Source: Brevibacillus brevis
Lineage (GTDB): Bacteria > Bacillota > Bacilli > Brevibacillales > Brevibacillaceae
DNA length: 64,000 bases
Assembly: GCF_900637055.1 (NCBI RefSeq)
Contig: NZ_LR134338.1
Location: 487,001 to 551,000, forward strand
Direction: 5' to 3'
Both the position numbers and the translations under genes were made by a program. Shown piece after piece: positions 19,801-26,136 of the stretch. The first letter of the stretch is position 1; each line of letters begins with the position of its first letter. The notes below the pieces were generated by a model. The model saw nothing but the letters and a program-made list of their open reading frames with translations. It was not told the DNA's origin and did no database searches.

Positions 19801-20207
19801 TACATATTGTTTCACCGTTCATGTCTTCGGTGGCAATCGAAGCGGACGGATTGCTTGAGGTATTTGCTGACACCATACGAAATGGAACTCAAGTTACTAT
19901 ATACACCGATGAGAAACTAAACGAGCAAAACGAAAGGCAGAGAAACAATTTCGTTAAAGCAAAAGAATCATTGCAAAGTGCGGGAGTTAAAGTTGTCGTT
20001 GCCAACCGTATCCACAACAAGACGCTTTGGGTAGATAATAGATTACTCATTGAAGGATCTTTTAACTGGCTATCAGCAAGGCGAAGTCCAAATGATCCAT
20101 GGTGCAGGTATGAAACATCTCTTGTCTATAAAGGTGATGGGGTTGAACAAATGATTCAGCAGATTTGCTCTGATTTGGAGAAGAGAAAAGTAATGCAGAT
20201 GGCATAA
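16809..20207 (+). CDS. SF1 helicase-phospholipase D fusion, Mokosh type II (MkoC)-like defence protein
   Basis: 1132 residues. An N-terminal region of about 250 residues of unknown fold precedes a superfamily 1 helicase (COG1112/DNA2-NAM7 type): Walker A NGPPGTGKTTML near 271, a long charged coiled-coil insertion (about 400-600), Walker B LLIIDEAGQVSPE near 665, the C-terminal motifs GTVHALQGAERPIVIF near 878 and NVAVSRAKDSFLVFGD. The last 150 residues are a phospholipase D-like nuclease domain with one HKD motif (HNKTLWVD near 1069, then GSFNW). This single-protein fusion matches the described make-up of anti-phage Mokosh type II. It is the only clear gene between the two ssrA repeats. Defence role is inferred from architecture and context. 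Confidence 0.7.
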   Translation: MKVITYWRNSLADADRLNLDLSKLSSPKQIAFSDIERGTLPPAIVEAYFSKDKYKEEQVIDVLLAPVVAYIKTEHGATLKKDLKVLVPLWVPAKMHKEGQLQVKPDAFPWIPRNFLEPCSSDIIPIGKLESMDVFLSSHRQPEENWTDYWNYALNLFCSVTGQALSAFEHEQYMRWKKAFVSDESVKRGMSKNIIELYDDIRRKKYIPPLLKSYASLEDTQLKPLLDDMDSILQSGNHLGQMSNVFPVSESQRETIHHFLTLNEGEILAVNGPPGTGKTTMLQSVVSTLWIKAAYEQTEPPVIVVTSTNNQAVTNVIDSFGKITEKPNSLEGRWIPNVHSYGLYLSSISQDENPGFQTVYPYQRDEKKPRGFTTKLETQEYVADAEKLFLEKSSSYAKKTFTTVKEAVEFLHGELKQTVDEQRQLIKDYHEFLHINKIEQEKYPQGIEKALADKRDELEQIQYELNTKKQTEIEWNKHLYSQPWWMTKLNFFPLKGYVDKKRRLRNKIFMLSYGYDEMEEDEFTTSIQTSKKNLQRDFDMAQEEFELVQKDQQWYQNTRNVWNDWKNKLRLNEEEDLLSRLDSGYRYNAFKLATHYWEGRWILQMQNEFSTNYEDSRGEAKQKTRWRRNAKLTPCFVSTLFMTPSFFKAYQGESIPLYKFIDLLIIDEAGQVSPEIAGATFALAKKALVVGDTLQIEPVWNIPKSIDLKNMEKFKLASTYDDAEKTVLNKYIGASNGTVMHIAQRASKYQKYNEARGMYLTEHRRCVPEIIGYCNRLAYKGRLLPKRGSESDYPLPHLGYAHVQGVSEKFSGSNRNRIEADVIVNWILDNQERLIKMYEDQKLSKIEDIIAVVTPFTQQRQLIQTALKRAEIKDMKVGTVHALQGAERPIVIFSPVYDSSTESGYFFDNGVNMMNVAVSRAKDSFLVFGDMQIFDSNASTPSGLLARYLFADEANEIKNIRISSRALSNLSGAVHHIRELGEHRRVLKECIRAAKKEIHIVSPFMSSVAIEADGLLEVFADTIRNGTQVTIYTDEKLNEQNERQRNNFVKAKESLQSAGVKVVVANRIHNKTLWVDNRLLIEGSFNWLSARRSPNDPWCRYETSLVYKGDGVEQMIQQICSDLEKRKVMQMA

Positions 20208-20256
20208 AACTTAGAGATATTTATTGCACAGGGAGTATCTTAAGCAGATAATGCCA

Positions 20257-20370
20257 GGTCAGCGCGTCACTCCGCGAATCCGGTGCCGAAATTTAAATGA
20301 GTGACTGCGCTCGGAGATGCTCATGTATCGCTGTTTTCGGACGGGGGTTCGAATCCCCCCGCCTCCACCA
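20257..20370 (+). repeat. Right direct repeat: displaced 3' end of ssrA (candidate attR)
   Basis: Second copy of the last 114 bases of tmRNA, including the T-arm and CCA, with two substitutions. It has no 5' part of ssrA and cannot make tmRNA. The distance between equivalent positions is 3835 bases, the size of the inserted unit. Confidence 0.88.
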
Positions 20371-20397
20371 ATACATAATCACAGGACTATAACAGGA

Positions 20398-20426
20398 AAG
20401 CTGGCCAATTTGGTCAGCTTATTTAA
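20398..20426 (+). terminator. Hairpin after the displaced ssrA end
   Basis: AAGCTGGCCA, two bases, TTGGTCAGCTT: a near-perfect stem 27 bases beyond the CCA, with a weak T-rich tail. It may be the original ssrA terminator left behind by the insertion. Confidence 0.6.
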
Positions 20427-20458
20427 TTGTTAAAGCATCCATGAGGGCACTGTGGATA

Positions 20459-21089
20459 TTAAGATTTCTTCAATATAGCCCACTCGACAATCACAATATT
20501 AAGAATAAGCCCAGCCCAAATGTTTACATTCAATACCTCTCCAATGACGGTTTCCATACCATGCGGAAGAGAAAAACCGTGTAGGATAAAGTACAGAAGA
20601 AGTAATACTAGCACCAATAGACGCGCGCTTACGGCAACTAAGGATTCCAAAACTGCGAATCATCCATTTTCGGTGTTCCTCATATTGCCTGTTGATGGCG
20701 GTACGATACCCTTTCCAACAGGTGAACAGCCAAGCCAAAGATAAGATAAGGAAGCGTGTTGCCTTCATGAAATTTTCTGCATAAAAGATACTCCCTAAAG
20801 AGAGTAGTCCGCTGATAAACACACTATACACATAAACTCTCCCAAGAAAACGATGTATTCTTGGTTTCTGTAGGCGAATCCGGTCGACAAACTGGAAAAA
20901 ACCAGTGAGAAGAGCAATGAAAGCAGAAACGATATGAGCAACTAATAAAGGATAGTGAACAGTGCCGGAAATAATCGTTATGCGACTGTTTGCAGGATCC
21001 AATGTTAAATAGGGAGCCATAAATGGAAGGATAACCACAAGAGATACAAGAAATAATCCCCACCAAATTTTAGGAAGCTTCTCAAGCAC
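20459..21089 (-). pseudogene. DUF2306-like membrane protein, frameshifted
   Basis: From the ATG at 21089 the frame gives a multi-spanning protein resembling DUF2306 proteins: helices in the first 130 residues, HYPLLVAHIVSAFIALLTGF, then HRFLGRVYVYSVFISGLLSL and YEEHRKWMIRSFG. After about residue 147 (near 20645-20650) this frame turns into low-quality sequence, while the neighbouring frame continues with a plausible family ending (LVAVSARLLVLVLLLLYF, then EVLNVNIWAGLILNIVIVEW) to a stop at 20459. A single-base indel explains both. It is either a decayed gene or a sequencing error. Function of the family is unknown. Confidence 0.6.
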
Positions 21090-21186
21090 GCAAAAACCTC
21101 TCTCTTCTGAATCATTTGTCTTATGCCCATCCTAAACGCAAGTTCAAAACAAACCCTAACCGATTTCTAAAAAAAGGATAAAAACT

Positions 21187-21264
21187 AGAGGTGATGGGGT
21201 AGAACAAATGATTCAGCAGATTAACACTGATTTGCTGAGGAGACAGGCTGATGCAGGGAGGTAG
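21187..21264 (+). pseudogene. Remnant of the 3' end of a second helicase-PLD gene
   Basis: From 21189 the DNA matches the end of the helicase-PLD gene (from about 20131) almost base for base over 34 positions, then diverges. The translation GDGVEQMIQQINTDLLRRQ ends at TAG (21262-21264); the intact protein ends GDGVEQMIQQICSDLEKRK plus five residues. No other part of the gene is seen upstream. The remaining 21090-21186 and 21265-21342 hold nothing recognisable. Confidence 0.75.
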
Positions 21265-21342
21265 TAAAGATGAAAGTAATGGAACTGATCTAGGAAAATA
21301 CCAATCACTGGATTGGCTGGATCACAATTCCCGTTCCTTGCA

Positions 21343-21383
21343 TAAAAAAACAAAGACCAACATAGTAAATATCGCCGGTCTTT
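21343..21383 (-). terminator. Terminator of the HExxH-protein gene
   Basis: On the - strand CAAAGACC...GGTCTTTG is followed by seven T (the A-run 21344-21350 on +). It lies just beyond the stop of the 496-residue gene. Confidence 0.8.
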
Positions 21384-21399
21384 GACTCATATTTAGCTA

Positions 21400-22890
21400 T
21401 TAATTGGGCTCTAACACAAAGTAATACGGTTTGGAGAGAAGATTGTGCAAATGATCGCGTACTTCCACGTTAGACAATCGGTTTAAAGATTCGCTTATTT
21501 CCCGCTTCATGTCCGCGTACTGGCTTTCATACTGCTCTTCCAGACCCTCTTTTTGTTTCTCCTCGTGAATGGCTTTAGCTAAACGCTTTGCTATCTCAAA
21601 TAGCTCTTGATTGGTCTCATCGTAACCAGGTTCATTCGCGTTTGCCAAATATCCGCGCATTTCTGCCAAGCGCGACATAGTATCACGCCAGTTCCATGCT
21701 TGTATATTCTTTTCTCTTGTTTGAGAGCATATCTCAACAAACGGATTTTTCGATAACAAATCCTCTAATGTACCCCATGCATCTGGTCGCAAAGATTCTT
21801 CGAGTTTTTGCAGACAGTACGCATCAGGAGAGAGTAACTCTACCACTTCACGAAACGCTGGAATCGAGTTTCGTTGATAGCTTTTGATCCCCCACAAGCT
21901 ATGTACCTGCAAGGCAGTAGCAAATGACTTGCAGTGTGTATCGAGCTCTTCTAATCGTTCCTCATCTAGCTTATGACTAGCAAGAATCCTTGCTTTTACC
22001 TGATTATCAGGGATGCTTTCATTAGCTTCGCCTAATTGCATGTTTCTTTTGATGTACGTTCGAACCGCGTCTTTTGGTATCGATTTATCCTCTTGAGCAC
22101 CAAGAATACCAAATCGATAAGAGATAAAATCCTCGAATCCTTTACTACTTCCGAACCCATCATCGATGGCGTGCAAATCTGGTTGCACTTCCATCATTTC
22201 AGCGAGCACCTGCTCCTCAAGTCCATAAATGCATGCTTCGATATGTGTCCAGTAGCTTCTGCATTCGGCTTCGCTCCCGAGTACACGTTGATAGACGTCA
22301 TGGAAGAAGAGGATATGAGCAATTTCGTGGAAGTAATTTTGGAAAGGAAACTTGATGTGATTTCCCTCCAAATACGAGCCTGCATTTTGATAGATTCGTC
22401 CATGCTCTGGTCGGAATAACGTGGGTAGCGTCGAGTGCAAATCTAAGTATAATCCAATCCCCTCATTGTAACTATGTGCCCAAACAGCTAAATAGGTTGG
22501 GCTTAACAACAAAGCGATGGAGTGATTGGTAATTTGAACAGGCAAGTTGAAATAGCCGCCGTTTATTTGAGGCTGTAAGCTCAACCAGGTCATCCCAACT
22601 GCTAGAGCCTGATATAAAGGAAATTCACCATCCGCTGATGCTTCTCTACAATAACGTTGAAATTGACGTATATCGCTTACAATTCCATGGTTCTGAAAAC
22701 CGTAGTTACCCTCGAATCGCTCAAGTCCTTCCATAAAATCCTCTGCTGATACCGTTAAAAATACGTTAATTCCATCCACCCAAAGATCGGAACCGATCTC
22801 TGATTCTAGCCATGTGTCTGCATCCTCGGCAAGCTCTCTTAACTGATGATATCTATCCAACAAATGCGCTTGATTCATTAACTGCACCAT
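21400..22890 (-). CDS. HExxH-motif protein of unknown function, downstream of two small peptide genes
   Basis: 496 residues, no signal peptide or clear membrane helix, so probably cytosolic. About residue 190 is FHEIAHILFFHD, an HExxH metal-binding motif inside a helix, as in zinc metallopeptidases and also in the 2-oxoglutarate-type HExxH peptide hydroxylases; sequence alone does not choose. The N-terminal half has hydrophobic beta-like stretches, the C-terminal 150 residues are charged and helical. The ATG at 22890 has a weak site; a second ATG at 22878 is possible. It follows two paralogous 31-32-residue peptide genes with a terminator in between, suggesting it processes or modifies those peptides. 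I do not recognise the family with confidence. Confidence 0.6.
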   Translation of the reverse strand: MVQLMNQAHLLDRYHQLRELAEDADTWLESEIGSDLWVDGINVFLTVSAEDFMEGLERFEGNYGFQNHGIVSDIRQFQRYCREASADGEFPLYQALAVGMTWLSLQPQINGGYFNLPVQITNHSIALLLSPTYLAVWAHSYNEGIGLYLDLHSTLPTLFRPEHGRIYQNAGSYLEGNHIKFPFQNYFHEIAHILFFHDVYQRVLGSEAECRSYWTHIEACIYGLEEQVLAEMMEVQPDLHAIDDGFGSSKGFEDFISYRFGILGAQEDKSIPKDAVRTYIKRNMQLGEANESIPDNQVKARILASHKLDEERLEELDTHCKSFATALQVHSLWGIKSYQRNSIPAFREVVELLSPDAYCLQKLEESLRPDAWGTLEDLLSKNPFVEICSQTREKNIQAWNWRDTMSRLAEMRGYLANANEPGYDETNQELFEIAKRLAKAIHEEKQKEGLEEQYESQYADMKREISESLNRLSNVEVRDHLHNLLSKPYYFVLEPN

Positions 22891-22933
22891 CCCGTCATGT
22901 TTGCTTACTGCCTAGAAAGCGAGAACTCTTTGC

Positions 22934-22966
22934 AAAAAATTCAAGAGCACACGAGGTGCTCTTGAA
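22934..22966 (-). terminator. Strong terminator between the peptide genes and the HExxH-protein gene
   Basis: TTCAAGAGCAC (22940-22950) and GTGCTCTTGAA (22956-22966) form a perfect 11-base stem; on the - strand it is followed by TTTTTT. It lies eight bases after the second peptide gene, so the downstream enzyme gene would be reached only by read-through, a way to make much more peptide than enzyme. Confidence 0.88.
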
Positions 22967-22973
22967 CAATCGA

Positions 22974-23072
22974 TTACTTTTTACACGCAAGGGTCATAAT
23001 TGGATGGAAAAGCAATTTCATTTCTTGAACGTTTTGATTGTTAGAAAGTTGTACTTTCACTACCTTTTTCAT
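22974..23072 (-). CDS. Small peptide A (32 residues), candidate precursor or signalling peptide
   Basis: Starts MKKVVKVQLSNNQNVQEMK and ends FHPIMTLACKK. The ATG at 23072 follows AGGAAGG with good spacing. It is clearly paralogous to peptide B 62 bases upstream: the first seven residues are identical and the NVQEMK / HVQEMK block lies at the same position, while the C-terminal third differs, apart from one Cys near the end in each. A conserved leader and a variable, Cys-containing tail fit a ribosomally made, processed peptide. No function can be assigned. Too short for normal gene callers. Confidence 0.7.
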   Translation of the reverse strand: MKKVVKVQLSNNQNVQEMKLLFHPIMTLACKK

Positions 23073-23134
23073 GGCAATCCGTCCTTCCTAACTTTTATAT
23101 GGTTACGGAGATCATGCATACTTTTTTGACTCTC

Positions 23135-23230
23135 TTACAAGCAAACATCAACAACTACGCGCCATTTCAACGCTTTCATTTCTTGTACGTGTTTGTTCTT
23201 GTTTACTGCTACTTTCACGACTTTTTTCAT
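23135..23230 (-). CDS. Small peptide B (31 residues), paralogue of peptide A
   Basis: Starts MKKVVKVAVNKNKHVQEMK and ends KWRVVVDVCL. Its ribosome binding site is near-perfect (AAAGGAGGTG, nine bases before the ATG at 23230), so translation should be strong. First gene of the - strand operon peptide B, peptide A, HExxH protein. The charged first 20 residues are shared with peptide A; the hydrophobic tail with its Cys two residues from the end is different. Candidates are a RiPP-type precursor or an exported signal; inference only. Confidence 0.72.
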   Translation of the reverse strand: MKKVVKVAVNKNKHVQEMKALKWRVVVDVCL

Positions 23231-23298
23231 GAGTTTACACCTCCTTTCCAAAAGGATGGAACTATATGTGCTTACTTTCAACAAAAGGATTAATTGTA

Positions 23299-23328
23299 AT
23301 TATAAGGAAAATTGACAATTGATTTCAA
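23299..23328 (-). promoter_or_regulatory. Promoter of the small-peptide operon
   Basis: On the - strand TTGAAA (23328-23323) is followed after 18 bases by a perfect TATAAT (23304-23299), 69 bases ahead of peptide B. Confidence 0.6.
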
Positions 23329-23370
23329 GTTAAGAAAAATAAATATTTTCTGAAATATATAAAACTTAGG

Positions 23371-23620
23371 TGATGTCTTAGATACGACGGTTCATTCCAG
23401 GGATCCGGGGTACAGGAGTCGAAAAGCTCCACCAACTTTTTAGGAAGGGTAGGGGGTCGAATCTCCCTTCTCGTATCCAGGGAAGGTACTTCCAGATGCG
23501 ACACTAAGGACGCTTGTAGTATACTGTATCAGGGGTGTAAGCTTGATGTCCGGTAACCATGGAGTACCTGAGCCTGAGCCCACTCCATATTTGCAAGAGA
23601 AAGATAATTCTTTCTCTTGG
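23371..23620 (+). ncRNA. Candidate structured RNA upstream of brnQ
   Basis: A dense set of exact helices: GATACGA (23381-23387) with TCGTATC (23471-23477); GGAGT (23415-23419) with GCTCC (23426-23430), closing a GAAA-containing loop; AGGGGG (23451-23456) with CTCCCT (23463-23468) around a TCGAAT loop; GGAAG (23481-23485) with CTTCC (23489-23493); ATGGAGT (23559-23565) with ACTCCAT (23582-23588); CAAGAGAAAG (23594-23603) with its exact complement (23610-23619). The second and third helices lie inside the first, an organised multi-helix fold. No protein is encoded. The strand is inferred from the T-loop-like TCGAAT. It could be a free ncRNA or a brnQ leader; the class is not identified. Confidence 0.55.
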
Positions 23621-23761
23621 GGGCAGTACTTTGAGTTATATGTGTTTGAACAGAATGTTTATTTAGAGTATAGTATCAGAATGAATAAATTTGGGGTTGG
23701 TAAGCAACCAACTGAATGAACATTTATGAATGAGAGATATAGAACAATTAGGAGGATTGTT

Positions 23762-25108
23762 GTGTCACAGAAAGCGCCAGTTTCTTTTGTAGTTACGATA
23801 GGATTCATGTTATTTGCTTTGTTTTTTGGAGCGGGTAATTTAATTTTTCCGCCAATGCTTGGCCAATTAGCAGGAACAAATGTATGGCTAGCCAATGCAG
23901 GTTTCTTGGTGACAGGGGTTGGGTTACCATTACTAGCGATCACAGCCTTAGTTTATTCGGGAAAAGACGACTTGCGCTCCTTAGCCAGTCGCGTGCATCC
24001 CGTATTCGGAATGGTATTCACGATTGTTCTATATCTAGCAATCGGTCCGTTTTTTGCGATACCTAGATCCGGCAATGTATCGTTTGATATTGGGATAAAG
24101 CCTTTCCTATCAGAACAGGCAGGTCCGGCACCGTTGATTCTATTCACCATCCTGTTTTTCGCAATTGCCTGCTTCTTATCGCTCAATCCTATGAAAATTA
24201 TCCATGTAGTCGGAAAAATCTTAACTCCAATTAAATTGACATTTATCGGAATTATTGCAGTAACGGCTATTCTTTATCCAATTGGAGCCCTTCAAGCTCC
24301 GCAAGCAGATTACACATCCCATGTATTTTTCAAGGGTTTTCAAGAAGGGTATTTAACATTGGATGCGCTTGTCGCTTTTGTTTTTGGAATGATCATCGTG
24401 AATGCGATTAAAGAAAAAGGAGTGACTGCCAAAAAACAAGTTTTGGCTACGAGCGCAAAAGCAACAATCATAGCCGGTATCCTTCTCGCTCTTTTCTATA
24501 CCGCACTTTCCTTTATGGGTGCCTCTAGTGTGGAAAAGTTGGGCCACTTAGAAAATGGCGCTGAAGTTTTGGCGAAAGTTTCGCATTACTACTTTGGTTC
24601 TTATGGTGCCATTTTATTGGGATTAATGATTACAGTGGCATGTTTGACTACAAGTGTAGGGCTTATTACAGCCTGTTCTTCTTTTTTTCATGGATTGTTT
24701 CCGAAGATCTCTTACAAAAAATTTGCGGTTATTTTGTCTGTTTTCAGTACACTCGTTGCCAATATTGGACTAACGCAACTCATTAAGGTCTCCGTTCCGA
24801 TCTTAATGACCATGTATCCGATTGCGATCTCGTTACTCTTCTTGACGTTTCTGCACAAAGCATTCAATGGCAGGCCAGAAGTGTATCAAGGAAGTTTACT
24901 GTTCACTTTTCTGATTAGTCTGTTTGATGGCTTAAAGGCTGGCGGGATTGACAACAGTGTTGTCCATCATTATTTTACTCAGTACCTTCCACTGTATGAG
25001 GTAGGTTCGGGCTGGCTGCTGCCCTCTCTAATAGGGGGGATATGCGGATACATGATCAGTGTATGCCGGAAGAATACGTACCACGTTCAAAAACAAAAGG
25101 AGGCATGA
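23762..25108 (+). CDS. brnQ: Branched-chain amino acid transporter, BrnQ/LIVCS family
   Basis: 448 residues from the GTG at 23762, which follows AGGAGG (23750-23755) at six bases; the in-frame ATG at 23726 has no ribosome site. About twelve transmembrane helices. The N-terminus GFMLFALFFGAGNLIFPPMLG is the family signature, followed by GVGLPLLAI and the ISYKKFAVILSVFSTLVANIG region. It imports Leu, Ile and Val with Na+ or H+. The long upstream leader with the candidate structured RNA suggests RNA-level control, but no T-box sequence was found. A good terminator follows. Confidence 0.95.
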   Translation: MSQKAPVSFVVTIGFMLFALFFGAGNLIFPPMLGQLAGTNVWLANAGFLVTGVGLPLLAITALVYSGKDDLRSLASRVHPVFGMVFTIVLYLAIGPFFAIPRSGNVSFDIGIKPFLSEQAGPAPLILFTILFFAIACFLSLNPMKIIHVVGKILTPIKLTFIGIIAVTAILYPIGALQAPQADYTSHVFFKGFQEGYLTLDALVAFVFGMIIVNAIKEKGVTAKKQVLATSAKATIIAGILLALFYTALSFMGASSVEKLGHLENGAEVLAKVSHYYFGSYGAILLGLMITVACLTTSVGLITACSSFFHGLFPKISYKKFAVILSVFSTLVANIGLTQLIKVSVPILMTMYPIAISLLFLTFLHKAFNGRPEVYQGSLLFTFLISLFDGLKAGGIDNSVVHHYFTQYLPLYEVGSGWLLPSLIGGICGYMISVCRKNTYHVQKQKEA

Positions 25109-25151
25109 AAATAGCTTTTCACATAGACACATGCCACTTATAAGATGCTTT

Positions 25152-25190
25152 ACAAACCCGTCTCTTACCATATAGGAGACGGGTTTTGTG
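25152..25190 (+). terminator. Terminator after brnQ
   Basis: ACAAACCCGTCTC, 11-base loop, GAGACGGGTTTTGTG. Strong GC stem followed by T-rich sequence. Confidence 0.85.
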
Positions 25191-25320
25191 TTCATAAGTC
25201 AATCAGCATCGAGTCACAGTTAAAAATATTTGGATTTTTCTAAAGTTTGCTGATTGGTTTTACCCACTTTATGGTATTCTATTTTTTGCGATGAATGTCA
25301 TATATATGGGGTGCATAATG

Positions 25321-25968
25321 ATGGTAGGGCACACAACAGAGAAAGAACGGACGATTTTTGATCATACTGGGAATAGGATCAAGACAGAAGATCGAGAGAT
25401 TCGAATCCTTGCTAAGTATGAGGAACCGCTGATTGTCGTGTTAGGAAATGTGCTTAGCGATAGCGAATGTGATGAGCTAATCGAACATTCCAGAGAACGA
25501 TTGGAACGCTCAAAAATAGGCGAAGATCGTTCAGTCAATTCTATTCGAACGAGCAGCGGGGTGTTCTGCGAGCAGACGGAGACGATTGCAAGAATCGAGA
25601 AGCGAATCTCTCAAATCATGAATATTCCGATTGAGCACGGTGATGGCTTGCAAGTTCTACGATATACCCCTGGTCAAGAATATAAACCCCATTATGATTT
25701 CTTTGCAGAAACGAGTCGAGCAAGTACGAACAATCGCATTAGTACGCTCGTGATGTATTTGAATGATGTGGAGCAAGGCGGAGAAACGGTGTTCCCTTTG
25801 CTTAATTTATCTGTTTTCCCTACCAAAGGCATGGCTGTCTACTTTGAATATTTTTATAGAAATCAAGAAGTAAACGAGTTCACTTTGCATGCTGGGACAC
25901 AAGTGATCCATGGGGAAAAGTGGGTGGCAACGATGTGGATGAGAAGGCAAAGCATTCGGGTCTCCTAG
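25321..25968 (+). CDS. Prolyl 4-hydroxylase-like 2-oxoglutarate/Fe(II) oxygenase
   Basis: 215 residues, the length of the Bacillus anthracis P4H-type enzymes it closely resembles (TIFDHTGNRIKTEDREI opening). The Fe(II) triad is visible: His and Asp in KPHYDFFAE, the distal His in LHAGTQVIHGEKW, with the 2-oxoglutarate-binding Lys two residues later in GEKW. NNRISTLVMYLNDVEQGGET is the core jelly-roll signature. The start is taken as the ATG at 25321, best spaced from GGGGTG; ATGs at 25318 and 25291 are alternatives. It should hydroxylate prolines of a collagen-like or other protein; no collagen-like gene is in the window. Confidence 0.88.
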   Translation: MVGHTTEKERTIFDHTGNRIKTEDREIRILAKYEEPLIVVLGNVLSDSECDELIEHSRERLERSKIGEDRSVNSIRTSSGVFCEQTETIARIEKRISQIMNIPIEHGDGLQVLRYTPGQEYKPHYDFFAETSRASTNNRISTLVMYLNDVEQGGETVFPLLNLSVFPTKGMAVYFEYFYRNQEVNEFTLHAGTQVIHGEKWVATMWMRRQSIRVS

Positions 25969-25988
25969 ATGATGATGTACGAAAACTA

Positions 25989-26012
25989 CCACCTGAAAAA
26001 GGTGGCTTTTTT
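25989..26012 (+). terminator. Terminator after the prolyl hydroxylase gene
   Basis: CCACC, eight bases, GGTGG, then CTTTTTTG. Confidence 0.8.
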
Positions 26013-26136
26013 GTGTCCACAAGCCAAGAGTCGGCAGTTTGAACTTTCTTATATACTTGAAACGAATATTATCAAGTGTTAGACTATTTTTTATTTATTG
26101 CATAATAGCTACATGCCAAATACAAGGGGGCATCGA

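Noticed and set aside
16536..20256. Integrase or transposase inside the ssrA-flanked segment
   Set aside because: Both strands were read; the only long gene is the helicase-PLD fusion, and no tyrosine or serine recombinase motif is present.
20257..20370. Second functional tmRNA or a tRNA gene
   Set aside because: Only the 3' 114 bases are present, with no matching 5' acceptor strand or tag frame upstream, so it cannot fold as tmRNA or tRNA.
23381..23477. Possible tRNA because of a 7-base closing stem and a TCGAAT loop
   Set aside because: The arm spacing is wrong: the T-loop has six bases with extra bases before the closing stem, no anticodon arm of five pairs and seven-base loop can be drawn, and the CCA-proximal sequence does not fit. 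Reported as a structured RNA candidate only.
23620..23761. T-box riboswitch for brnQ
   Set aside because: Neither the T-box sequence (AGGGUGGNACCGCG-like) nor a terminator/antiterminator pair was found ahead of brnQ.
23726..23761. ATG start for brnQ at 23726
   Set aside because: No ribosome binding site; AGGAGG at 23750-23755 points to the GTG at 23762, which also gives the normal BrnQ N-terminus.
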